Source: Granulicella pectinivorans (GTDB taxonomy: Bacteria; Acidobacteriota; Terriglobia; Terriglobales; Acidobacteriaceae). Taken from it: 64,000 bases of DNA. Shown piece by piece: positions 51,505-59,234 of the stretch. The position numbers and the translations under genes are program-made. How positions within the stretch are numbered: position 1 is the stretch's first letter; each line of letters begins with the position of its first letter. The notes below the pieces were generated by a model. The model did not search any database. It was not told the DNA's origin and saw only the letters and a list, made by a program, of their open reading frames with translations. The stretch lies in the NCBI RefSeq assembly GCF_900114625.1, contig NZ_FOZL01000001.1, forward strand, positions 558,001-622,000, in the 5' to 3' direction.

Positions 51505-51813
51505 ATGGCAGCCGAGCGCGAAAAGATGTACGAGTGTGAAGTCAGGCGCAGGCGAGTAAAGGTTGGCGGAGGCTATGAGCCGTTCTGGAAGGTGAAGAAC
51601 GTGGCCGTGGCGATGTCCGACTCCGACACCGAGTTCCGCTGCAAAGACTGCCAGGGCGAGGTGAAGATCCTGGGCCGCACGGGCAAGCCTGGTACCGTTC
51701 CCTATGTCGAGCACAAGTCGGCCATCGACGCCGAGTTCTGCTCCGGCGGCATGGTCTTTCAGAAGGCCACCGACGGTCGCGAAGCACGCGTCTCGGAGCG
51801 GCCTGTCCGATAG
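51505..51813 (+). CDS. Small CxxC protein between tldD and tldE
   Basis: A 102-residue protein with a CKDC pair (about residues 47-50), then a YVEHKS segment and a C-terminal FCSGGMVF, a spacing suited to a small metal site. The ATG lies 2 bases after the tldD stop, with AGGAAA as ribosome site within the tldD end, so it is coexpressed with tldD. The gene at 52180 encodes a protein with a similar arrangement (CPSC, GCPLGD). Function unknown. Confidence 0.6.
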   Translation: MAAEREKMYECEVRRRRVKVGGGYEPFWKVKNVAVAMSDSDTEFRCKDCQGEVKILGRTGKPGTVPYVEHKSAIDAEFCSGGMVFQKATDGREARVSERPVR

Positions 51814-51843
51814 CAGCAATGCCGTCGGGTAAGATGGACTCGT

Positions 51844-52151
51844 GATGGATCAGATTACAGCCCGACGCAGCGATATTGTCCAGCTTTTGCAGGCAATACC
51901 GTGTGCGTCGGTTTGCTGTTTTTGGGTCAGCCATCCGAGACGACTTCGACCCCGAACGCAGTGACATCGATTTCCGGGTCGAGTTCAAACCTCTGGAGTT
52001 TGGGCAGTACGGGAAGAGCTCCTTCGGCCTCTGAGATGCCTTGACTGCACTCTTTTCGCATAGGATCGACCTCGTGCTTTGGAAGGATGTCGTTGATCCT
52101 TCCATGCGCCAAAGCATCGAGACTACGCAGGAACTGCTCTATGCCGCATGA
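51844..52151 (+). pseudogene. Decayed MNT-domain nucleotidyltransferase (antitoxin-like)
   Basis: The frame starts MDQITARRSDIVQLLQ, shifts by one frame, and continues YRVRRFAVFGSAIRDDFDPERSDIDFRVEF, then GKSSFGL, a TGA, and DALTALFSHRIDLVLWKDVVDPSMRQSIE to a final TGA. The GSxxRxDxxxxSDIDxxVEF motif is that of minimal nucleotidyltransferases, the antitoxin half of HEPN-MNT pairs. One frameshift and one in-frame stop make it a pseudogene. No HEPN partner is nearby. Confidence 0.75.
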
Positions 52152-52179
52152 TTGGTAACTTCGTTTCTTTTTCCTACCT

Positions 52180-52476
52180 ATGCTCAAAGTCGACGTTAAA
52201 CATCACCATATGATAAGGGCCGGGGCCGGTCGAGTTTACGGCTGGCAAACAGTCACTGCGCCTGCAGCGAGACGCATGGCTGATCCGCGATTGCGTTGTC
52301 CGTCATGCAAGGGTGCCATAGGACTTTTTGCGGGTTCGAAGAACGGCAGAATGCCCGAACTCGGCGAGCGTAAAGTTCGGAATGAGGGATGTCCCCTTGG
52401 CGACTGCTATGACGGAACTTTTCGCGTGGCAAGCTTGCCCATTGAACCAGAACAGGAAAGCTATATTGACGAGTAA
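52180..52476 (+). CDS. Small CPSC zinc-ribbon-like protein before tldE
   Basis: A 98-residue protein with RLRCPSCKGAI (about residues 38-48) and NEGCPLGDCYDG (about 69-80), consistent with a small metal-binding fold; it resembles the protein at 51505 in layout (CxxC, then a charged segment, then a Cys-Gly motif). The last 11 bases overlap the tldE start. No clear ribosome site precedes the ATG, so it may be truncated or start elsewhere. Confidence 0.45.
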   Translation: MLKVDVKHHHMIRAGAGRVYGWQTVTAPAARRMADPRLRCPSCKGAIGLFAGSKNGRMPELGERKVRNEGCPLGDCYDGTFRVASLPIEPEQESYIDE

Positions 52477-53851
52477 TCAGGTTGTACCCTCCTTCGATCT
52501 AAAACAAATGGCCTCCGATGTCGTCGCCAAAGCCCTCCGCGCCGGAGCCTCCGATGCCGAAGCCGTGATCTATGAGGGTGAGGAGTTCTCCGCGCTGGTC
52601 CGCATGGGGCAGGTGGAAACCCTGAAGGAGTCCGGCTCGCGTGCCATTGGCCTGCGCGTCTTCCTCGGAACTCGCTCCGCCAACACCTCCTCCTCCGACT
52701 TTTCCCCGGAGTCGCTGGACCACCTGCTCGACGGTGCCATGCAGCTTGCCCGCATTACGGGAGAAGACCCCTTCGCCGGCCTTCCGGAGCCAGAGGAGTT
52801 CGGCACGCTCGGCGGCGATCTTGGCCTCTACTTTGAAGACGTCAACGAGCAGCCGCCCGCCGAGCGCATCGAGATTGCCCGCGCCGTCGAGGCCGCCGCG
52901 TTGGGCTACGACGAGCGCATCACCAACTCCGGCGGAGGCGACTTCGACACAGCCACCTCGCGGAAGATCATGGTCAACTCGCGCGGATTCGTGGGCGGGT
53001 ACAAGCGGTCGTACTGCGGCTTTTCCGCGGCGCCCATTGCCCAGGGACCGACGGGCGGCATGCAGCGCAACTACTGGTATTCCAGCTCCCGCACCACTCG
53101 CAAGCTCGAAGACCCAGTCATGATCGGGCATGAAGCCGCACGACGGACGTTGAGCCGTCTGGGTGCGCGGCAGGTGAAGACGCAGGCTGCGCCGGTTGTC
53201 TTCTCGCCGGAGATCGCCCGCTCCATCATCGGCAATATCTTCGACGCGGCCAATGGCGACGCCATCTACCGCAAGGCGACCTTCTTCGCCGACATGCTCG
53301 GCCAGCAGGTCGCCGGCTCAAATGTCACGGTCGTCAACGACGGCACCATGGTGCATGATGGCATCGGCGGCTTCGGCACTTCACCCTTCGACGGCGAGGG
53401 CCTGCCCACGCGTCGCACGGTGCTCGTCGAAGATGGCGTGCTGAAGAGCTACGTGATGAACTGCTATACCGCTCGCAAGCTGGGCATGAAGTCGACCGGC
53501 AACGCTTCGCGTGGACTCGCCGGGGCACCCGGCATCGGAGCCGGGAACTTCTATCTTGAGCCTGGGACGCTCTCGCCGACCGAGATCCTTGGAGACATCA
53601 AACAGGGCCTCTACGTCACGGAGACAATGGGCTTCGGCGTCAATCTCGTCACCGGCGACTACTCGCAGGGAGCAAGCGGCATGTGGATCGAGAACGGCGA
53701 ACTCGCGTATCCGGTCGAGGAGATTACGATCGCCGGGAATTTGAAAGACATGTACAAGAACATCGTCGCGATCGGCAACGACCTCGTCTTCCGCTCGGCC
53801 AGCGCCGCGCCGACGATCCGAGTTGAAGGGATGATGATCGCCGGGGCCTAG
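52466..53851 (+). CDS. pmbA: TldE/PmbA metalloprotease subunit
   Basis: The partner of TldD. A 461-residue protein with the TldE pattern (AGASDAEAVIYEGEEFSALVRMGQVETLKESGSRAIGLRVF; VVFSPEIARSIIG; FYLEPGTLSPTEIL; NIVAIGNDLVFRS). As in other TldE subunits there is no HExxxH motif, so it is the non-catalytic member. The start TTG at 52466 has AGGAAAG upstream and overlaps the preceding gene; ATG at 52508 would shorten it. The 3' end overlaps the next minus-strand gene by 4 bases. Confidence 0.9.
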   Translation: MTSNQVVPSFDLKQMASDVVAKALRAGASDAEAVIYEGEEFSALVRMGQVETLKESGSRAIGLRVFLGTRSANTSSSDFSPESLDHLLDGAMQLARITGEDPFAGLPEPEEFGTLGGDLGLYFEDVNEQPPAERIEIARAVEAAALGYDERITNSGGGDFDTATSRKIMVNSRGFVGGYKRSYCGFSAAPIAQGPTGGMQRNYWYSSSRTTRKLEDPVMIGHEAARRTLSRLGARQVKTQAAPVVFSPEIARSIIGNIFDAANGDAIYRKATFFADMLGQQVAGSNVTVVNDGTMVHDGIGGFGTSPFDGEGLPTRRTVLVEDGVLKSYVMNCYTARKLGMKSTGNASRGLAGAPGIGAGNFYLEPGTLSPTEILGDIKQGLYVTETMGFGVNLVTGDYSQGASGMWIENGELAYPVEEITIAGNLKDMYKNIVAIGNDLVFRSASAAPTIRVEGMMIAGA

Positions 53852-54201
53852 AGTCTCCTGATTGCCGTCAAGCGATCGATCGTTTCACCGCGCCGGATCT
53901 TCCGCGCTTGCCGCATGAGGTGCGCCACGGGATCTTTCGGGGCGCCCTCGTCATCGTCTTCGCTTTCTTCAGACAGGATCTCTGTGATCGTGTGCTCTGC
54001 CTGAGGGTCCGCGAACACACTCAGTTGGTGAAGCGCATTGCCCAGCGACGCAGCACCGGGATAGAAACCCCATTTCCTTTTTCCTCGAGCCTTGTGCCAT
54101 CGCCAACGGAATCGCTGGTAGAGGAATGCGATCGCCACGAAAAGAACGAAACCGTATAGCCCAACCAAAAACATCGCATCGAAGCTCTGCTCAACATGCA
54201 T
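53848..54201 (-). CDS. Small single-pass membrane protein
   Basis: A 117-residue protein with one N-terminal helix (FLVGLYGFVLFVAIAFLY), a basic segment (RFRWRWHKARGKRKWGF) and an acidic C-terminal region (EESEDDDEG) followed by basic residues. GAGGGA precedes the ATG at 54201. Tail-to-tail overlap with tldE. Unknown function. Confidence 0.5.
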   Translation of the reverse strand: MHVEQSFDAMFLVGLYGFVLFVAIAFLYQRFRWRWHKARGKRKWGFYPGAASLGNALHQLSVFADPQAEHTITEILSEESEDDDEGAPKDPVAHLMRQARKIRRGETIDRLTAIRRL

Positions 54202-54283
54202 CGTTCCCTCGTATCTCTCTGTCGTACGCAGGATGGAAAGCGCACACAAGGCGTCAGAAACGCTTGTGCCCGCAGTCTGCTGT

Positions 54284-54553
54284 TTATAGAGAGAGCGAGG
54301 GCGGAGGGATTTGAAAGAGGGAACGACGTATCGGAGCAGGAGAGAGAATCCCTTCGCGGACCGAAACCATCGGCGAGCACTGGGCTTGATCGATCACGGT
54401 TCCGAAGAGAAAGATCGGGACAAGCGAGACCATGGCAAGGGACGTCGCAGTATGCTCCATCCCGTGCGGAATCACGATGGCAAGCAGAAGCGCAGCCATC
54501 ACACAGAGTAGGACGATCGTATGGAGTGTCCGAATCTGCCGTGTGGTCTTCAT
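54284..54553 (-). CDS. Small two-helix membrane protein
   Basis: An 89-residue protein with two hydrophobic helices (about residues 12-29 and 38-53) and a Pro/Ser-rich tail. There is no strong ribosome site; a TATACT box lies just upstream of the ATG, so a leaderless transcript is conceivable. Unknown function. Moderate support only. Confidence 0.4.
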   Translation of the reverse strand: MKTTRQIRTLHTIVLLCVMAALLLAIVIPHGMEHTATSLAMVSLVPIFLFGTVIDQAQCSPMVSVREGILSPAPIRRSLFQIPPPSLSL

Positions 54554-54609
54554 CGTGGCACCAGTATAGTGAACGGTCTCCGGATGAACCAGCGTTCTAC
54601 AATCTCTCT

Positions 54610-56025
54610 GTGGCAGCCGGCTTTCAATTCGAGCACACCGTAGCTTTCTCCGAAGACTCCCCCGCCGAGTTTCTGCGCCAGATTCCGACAGGCGCTGGCG
54701 TTCTCTGCCTGCGTGGCCCCAACCCCACCGACGAGCCCTACCTCACACGCACCGCCGATCTCCGCCGCCGCGCCATGCGTCTGCTTGCGCCACCGGAGCT
54801 GACCGAAGGCGGCGTGCCCGTGCTCTCGAAGCGCCTGAATCTGCGTGGCCGTGTAGCCCTCATCGCGTGGTGCGCCACCGGGTCAGAGTTCGAGGCGCTT
54901 CTCTCGCTCTATCAGGCTGCGGCTGCGTCCTTTGGCTATGCTGAGGCCCGCCGGAGACTGCGTTTGCATACTCCGTTCTGCCTACGGTTCACGGCGGAGA
55001 ACGCGCACCCGCGCCTTTATGCCACGAACCGTCTTTCAAAGCGCGGCCTCGCCCAGATGTTCGGTCCGTTTCCTTCGCGTGCCGCCGCCGACCGCTATGC
55101 CGACGCCGTGCTCGACCTCTTCAAGCTTCGTCGCTGCTACGAAGACCTCGAGCCGTATCCCGAGCATCCGGGATGCGTGTACCAGGAGATGAAGAAATGC
55201 CTCGCGCCCTGCAACCTCGCCTGCACGCCGGACGAGTACAGCGCCGAGGCTGCGGCCGTGAAGGCGTTCCTTGAGACGCGCGGCGAGAGCATGCTGGGCC
55301 AGATTGCCCAGGAGCGCGAGCAGGCGTCGGAGGAGATGGACTTCGAACGCGCCGCCAGCCTGCACCAGCAGTGGACCAAGGTCAAAGCCGCTGCGAGCCA
55401 GACCAGCGACCTCGTGCAGGAGCTCCCGATGCTGCGTGCCGTGATTGTGCAGGCCACCGCGGGAAGCGACGAAAGACTCGAAGCCGCCGTCTTCCTGCTG
55501 GAAGGAGGCTGCCTTGCCGGGCCAGTGCGGCTTTCGACCCTCGGCGTCCGCGCGGTGAAGGAGCAGACCAGCGTTGGATCGAGCCTCTTCGCGCAGCCCC
55601 TGATGTTGCAGGCGGTGCCGCTCGACGGAGAAGCCACACCCAGCGAAAGCCCTGAGGAACGGGCCGCGCTTGTGCTGAAGACGCTTGAAGACAAGGCCGG
55701 GCCGGAGCGCGATCTTGCCATGGTCAGCGATCATCTCTCTTTGGTGCGCCGGTGGTACTACCGCCCTGAGAAACAGCGGGTGGGTGAGATCTTCTTTCCG
55801 AACCCCGATGGCTCCTGGCCGGTCCGTCGTATCCTGCGTGGTGCCGCCCGCATGGTCCTGGGCGATCCCGGCGTGATGGCCGAGACCAACCGCGAAGGCG
55901 TGGCGGCCGCCAAGGTGAAGATCCTCCACGAGGGCCGCGAAGGCGTGGAGCGAGCCGTTCCCGTTGTCTCGCGCCGCAGGAAAAAGGTAGCAGCCGCAGA
56001 GACCTCCGAGACCTCGTCAAGTTAG
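54610..56025 (+). CDS. UvrC-like protein with degenerate nuclease domain
   Basis: A 471-residue homologue of excinuclease subunit C. The middle matches UvrC closely: FGPFPSRAAADRYADAVLDLF, the Cys-rich YQEMKKCLAPCNLAC, and a UVR motif (EEMDFERAASLHQQW). The N-terminal GIY-YIG half is degraded: GVLCLRG replaces GVY, YLTRTADLRRR replaces YVGKAKNLR, and the metal-binding Glu region (TEALLLE) reads FEALLSLYQ. No HhH pair or C-terminal RNase H-like nuclease is evident in the shortened C-terminus. It is probably a DNA-repair-related protein without incision activity. Start GTG at 54610. Confidence 0.75.
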   Translation: MAAGFQFEHTVAFSEDSPAEFLRQIPTGAGVLCLRGPNPTDEPYLTRTADLRRRAMRLLAPPELTEGGVPVLSKRLNLRGRVALIAWCATGSEFEALLSLYQAAAASFGYAEARRRLRLHTPFCLRFTAENAHPRLYATNRLSKRGLAQMFGPFPSRAAADRYADAVLDLFKLRRCYEDLEPYPEHPGCVYQEMKKCLAPCNLACTPDEYSAEAAAVKAFLETRGESMLGQIAQEREQASEEMDFERAASLHQQWTKVKAAASQTSDLVQELPMLRAVIVQATAGSDERLEAAVFLLEGGCLAGPVRLSTLGVRAVKEQTSVGSSLFAQPLMLQAVPLDGEATPSESPEERAALVLKTLEDKAGPERDLAMVSDHLSLVRRWYYRPEKQRVGEIFFPNPDGSWPVRRILRGAARMVLGDPGVMAETNREGVAAAKVKILHEGREGVERAVPVVSRRRKKVAAAETSETSSS

Positions 56026-56074
56026 CCGCGGCCCAGCCGATAAGCCCTGAAAGCACCCAGGGGATCAAACACAG

Positions 56075-56947
56075 ATGTTTGCAATCATCGGCGTAGTCGT
56101 CGTCTTTGGAGCGGTCGTGGCCGGCTTCCTCATGGAGAAGGGGCATCTCCTTGTCCTCTTCCAACCCTCCGAGATGGTCACCATCGGCGGCGCAGCCCTG
56201 GGCACGTTGCTGATCGCGAACCCCATGCACATCCTCAAGGGCATGGTCGGGGGCGTTCTCGGCGTGCTGGGGTCGTCGAAATTCGGCAAGGCGCGCTACC
56301 TGGAAACACTGAAGATGATGTATGAGCTCTTCGGCAGAATTCGCAAGGAGGGCCTGGTCGCCGTGGAAGCCGATGTCGAAAAGCCCGCCGAGAGCGCTCT
56401 TTTCAAGAAGTATCCAGGCTTCCTCAACGACCACCACGTCCAGCACTTCGTCTGCGACACGCTGCGCATGGCCATCACCGGTGGCGTGGAGCCCTTCGAC
56501 ATGGACCAGATGATGGAGCTCGATATGGAGGTCCACCACCACCAGGCGCTCGCCCCCATCTCCGCGCTGACGACTGTAGCCGACGCCCTCCCTGGCCTCG
56601 GCATCGTCGCCGCCGTCCTGGGAGTCGTCATCACCATGGGCGCGCTCGAAGGGCCACCTAAGGAGATCGGCGAGAAGGTCGCCGCGGCGCTCGTCGGCAC
56701 CTTCCTCGGCATTCTCATGTGCTACGGCGTCGTCGGGCCTTTGGGAGCAAGCATGACCAAGGGTGCCGAAGAGGAGAACCAGTACCTCCATGTCCTGCGC
56801 GTCATCCTGCTCGCCTTCCTCAAGGGCTCCGCGCCCATGCTCTCGGTCGAGATGGGCCGCCGCGCCGTGCCCGCGCACGTCCGCCCCAGCTTCGACGAGA
56901 TGGAGAAGGCCCTGAAGGGCGGCGGCGCTGAAGCCGCCGCAGCCTGA
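56075..56947 (+). CDS. motA: Flagellar motor stator protein MotA
   Basis: A 290-residue inner-membrane protein with four helices. Family landmarks are the N-terminal ...GFLMEKGHLLVLFQPSEMVTIGGAALG, the cytoplasmic ... ALPGLGIVAAVLGVVITMG and KVAAALVGTFLGILMCYGVVGPL. With MotB it forms the H+ channel that drives the flagellar rotor. motB follows after 10 bases. No other flagellar gene is in the window, as is usual for motAB placed apart. Confidence 0.95.
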   Translation: MFAIIGVVVVFGAVVAGFLMEKGHLLVLFQPSEMVTIGGAALGTLLIANPMHILKGMVGGVLGVLGSSKFGKARYLETLKMMYELFGRIRKEGLVAVEADVEKPAESALFKKYPGFLNDHHVQHFVCDTLRMAITGGVEPFDMDQMMELDMEVHHHQALAPISALTTVADALPGLGIVAAVLGVVITMGALEGPPKEIGEKVAAALVGTFLGILMCYGVVGPLGASMTKGAEEENQYLHVLRVILLAFLKGSAPMLSVEMGRRAVPAHVRPSFDEMEKALKGGGAEAAAA

Positions 56948-56957
56948 GGAGGCAGCC

Positions 56958-57755
56958 ATGGCCGATCCGCGACCCATCATCGTCGTCAAGAAGAGGGCCT
57001 CGCACGGAGGCCATCACGGCGGAGCCTGGAAGGTCGCCTATGCCGACTTCGTCACCGCCATGATGTCGCTGTTCATCGTTCTCTGGCTGCTGAACTCCAC
57101 GCCGCAGGTGAAGAAGGCCATCTCCGGATACTTCAACGATCCAAGCGGCAAAGGAGCCGAGACTGGCACCGGATCGAAGGGTACGGGCGACAGTCTGGCC
57201 GTCAACAAAGCCAACGTTGAAAACCTCAAGCAACAGATCGAACAGGCCATCATGAAACAGGCCGACCTGAGCAAGCTCTCCAAGAACGTCGAGATCACCA
57301 TGACCGGCGAGGGACTGCGGATCGAGTTGATCGAAGGCCAGGGCGGGACGTTCTTCGAGAGCGGAAGTCCACGGCCAAGCGAAAACGGTACGCGCCTCCT
57401 CGATATGCTCGCCGGCCAGCTCGGCAAGCTACCCAACCGGGTCATGCTCGAAGGCCACACCGACGCGCAACTCTACTCCGGCGAGAAGGGCTACTCGAAC
57501 TGGGAGTTGTCGTCCGACCGCGCCAACGCGGCACGCAGGGTGTTGCAGGAAAATGGCCTTGGGGCGGAGCGCATCTCGCAGGTACGCGGGTACGCCGACC
57601 AGAAGCTGCGCGTGCCGGACAAGCCGCTCGACCCCTCGAACCGGCGCATCTCCCTCATCGTGCAGTGGGAGAAGGGCGAGGCGGCCAAAGAGACCGGTGC
57701 TACCGATGCAAAAGAGGCTGATGGCGGCAAGAAAGAGCCCGCCGAAAAGAAGTAA
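56958..57755 (+). CDS. motB: Flagellar motor stator protein MotB
   Basis: A 265-residue protein. The N-terminal HGGAWKVAYADFVTAMMSLFIVLWLL holds the proton-binding Asp (about residue 32) in its single helix, and the periplasmic part ends in an OmpA-like peptidoglycan-binding domain (LEGHTDAQLYS, NWELSSDRANAARRVL, VRGYADQ). It anchors the stator to the cell wall. Coupled closely to motA. Confidence 0.95.
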   Translation: MADPRPIIVVKKRASHGGHHGGAWKVAYADFVTAMMSLFIVLWLLNSTPQVKKAISGYFNDPSGKGAETGTGSKGTGDSLAVNKANVENLKQQIEQAIMKQADLSKLSKNVEITMTGEGLRIELIEGQGGTFFESGSPRPSENGTRLLDMLAGQLGKLPNRVMLEGHTDAQLYSGEKGYSNWELSSDRANAARRVLQENGLGAERISQVRGYADQKLRVPDKPLDPSNRRISLIVQWEKGEAAKETGATDAKEADGGKKEPAEKK

Positions 57756-58192
57756 TGCGGTGGGATAGTCTGATGTTCTTCGCAGGAACGCTACGGTCGG
57801 TGGCGAGATGCCGACATCTCGGTACCGATTAGCCGCGCGCAGGAAGGAATCCGGCGGAAGTGATCGTGCGGCGGTTGGCATGTCATGCTGCACCGCCGGA
57901 CACCGCCGTATTCGACGATGAACTTCGGGTGACGCTAGCTGCGGCCCGCACCGTTCCGTCACTCGCACAAGAGAGGTAAGGAGTCTCTTCGAACCTCGGC
58001 ATGGAAGGCGGCAGCTTGCTCACCGGCAGCGCGTGAGGATCTTCGAAGATGGCAAAGCGATCTTCGAGCCCGTCTCGTGAACCGCTCGAGACTGCATTGC
58101 AGACGCCAAAGCCACCGATGTTCTCGCACTGATTGTTCTAACCGGGTTGGAGCCGTCCAGGGTCTATTCTCAAAATGTATAGGAGTCGATAG
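57756..58192. other. Intergenic region of 437 bp, no supported gene
   Basis: I see no intact gene. Short frames suggest decayed coding sequence: one ending DTAVFDDELRVTLAAARTVP (stop near 57979) and one near 58035-58182 reading VRIFEDGKAIFEPVS, a TGA, then DVLALIVLTGLEPS. No homology can be claimed. AGGAG at the right end is the ribosome site of the next gene. Confidence 0.5.
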
Positions 58193-59002
58193 ATGGACAG
58201 TCCTGTTGTTTGGTTTCCCCAGATATATGAGGCTACCTGTGAGATGCCTCGCCTCGCCGCCCTGGACGTTCTTGCGTCTCTGAGTGACGAGGCGTTTTCG
58301 AAAGAGTATGCAGCACGCTCCGTGCCTTTTCTATTGCGGCTGGGTGCGTTAAAGTTCTCTGAAGCAGAGATCTTAGGTCTGCTGCAAGGGGCCTACGGCG
58401 ATCAGACCGTGAACGTCCGTTTCGGCAATATGGCGGATCCAGGTACCTACCTGAATCGCCGCGAAGAAGAAATGCCCCTAAGAAATTTCCTTGGGGAACA
58501 CTTCATGCAGGTAAACGATGCCGGAACGGCCTATGCCGCCGGCACCGTGATACCCGTCGAGATGGCACGCGATCTCGGGGTTCCTTTTCCGATGTTCTAC
58601 CCTGAGTATTTTTTCAATGAGCCACGGATGTGGATGGGGAAGAAGGGAACCGTGACTGCCCTGCACAAGGACATCCCGGACAACTTCTCTTTCGCATACT
58701 TCGGTACCAAAGAATGGCTCCTCTATCCGCCCGCCGATTTTCCTTATCTCTACATGATTCATCCGAACCCGAATGCACTTCCTGACTTCGGGGTCAGCAT
58801 GGTTAACGCAAAGTCTCCGGACACTACGCGCTTCCCGGAGTTCTCGAAGGCTACACCGATCTCCATCACGCAGCGTGCGGGCGATCTGCTCTATGTGCCT
58901 GCGGGATGGAGTCATTTCGTGGAGAACCACGAAGACTCTCTGATGATCAATTTCTGGCTAAGACGCGGAAGATCCCCTGCGGTGCTAGGCAGGGACCGAT
59001 GA
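58193..59002 (+). CDS. JmjC/cupin-like protein (Fe(II)/2-oxoglutarate hydroxylase-type)
   Basis: A 269-residue cupin-8 protein. The metal triad appears as TALHKD (His-x-Asp) and WSHFVEN (His), and a Lys in FGTKEW sits where many of these enzymes hold 2-oxoglutarate. GDLLYVPAGW is a typical JmjC-like loop. The N-terminal ~100 residues add a helical part. Protein or small-molecule hydroxylation is plausible; target unknown. AGGAG precedes the ATG. Confidence 0.82.
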   Translation: MDSPVVWFPQIYEATCEMPRLAALDVLASLSDEAFSKEYAARSVPFLLRLGALKFSEAEILGLLQGAYGDQTVNVRFGNMADPGTYLNRREEEMPLRNFLGEHFMQVNDAGTAYAAGTVIPVEMARDLGVPFPMFYPEYFFNEPRMWMGKKGTVTALHKDIPDNFSFAYFGTKEWLLYPPADFPYLYMIHPNPNALPDFGVSMVNAKSPDTTRFPEFSKATPISITQRAGDLLYVPAGWSHFVENHEDSLMINFWLRRGRSPAVLGRDR

Positions 59003-59234
59003 CAGGGGTCCACTCCAGTATCCTGTCTCTGTTTCTTCGCATGTGCCAGGGGTAAGTCTTATTTTTCGAGAAATCCACTTTCTTCATTTGGCGGTCGCTG
59101 GCGCTATGCCGACATATGAGGAGTAATCCGTTCTGGTTTTGAACATATGGTCTAGTGAGCGCAACGACGGGCTGGGAACAATGTGCCGACCTTTAGGGTC
59201 TAATGATCTGAACGGACGTACATCGTGAGGCTCT

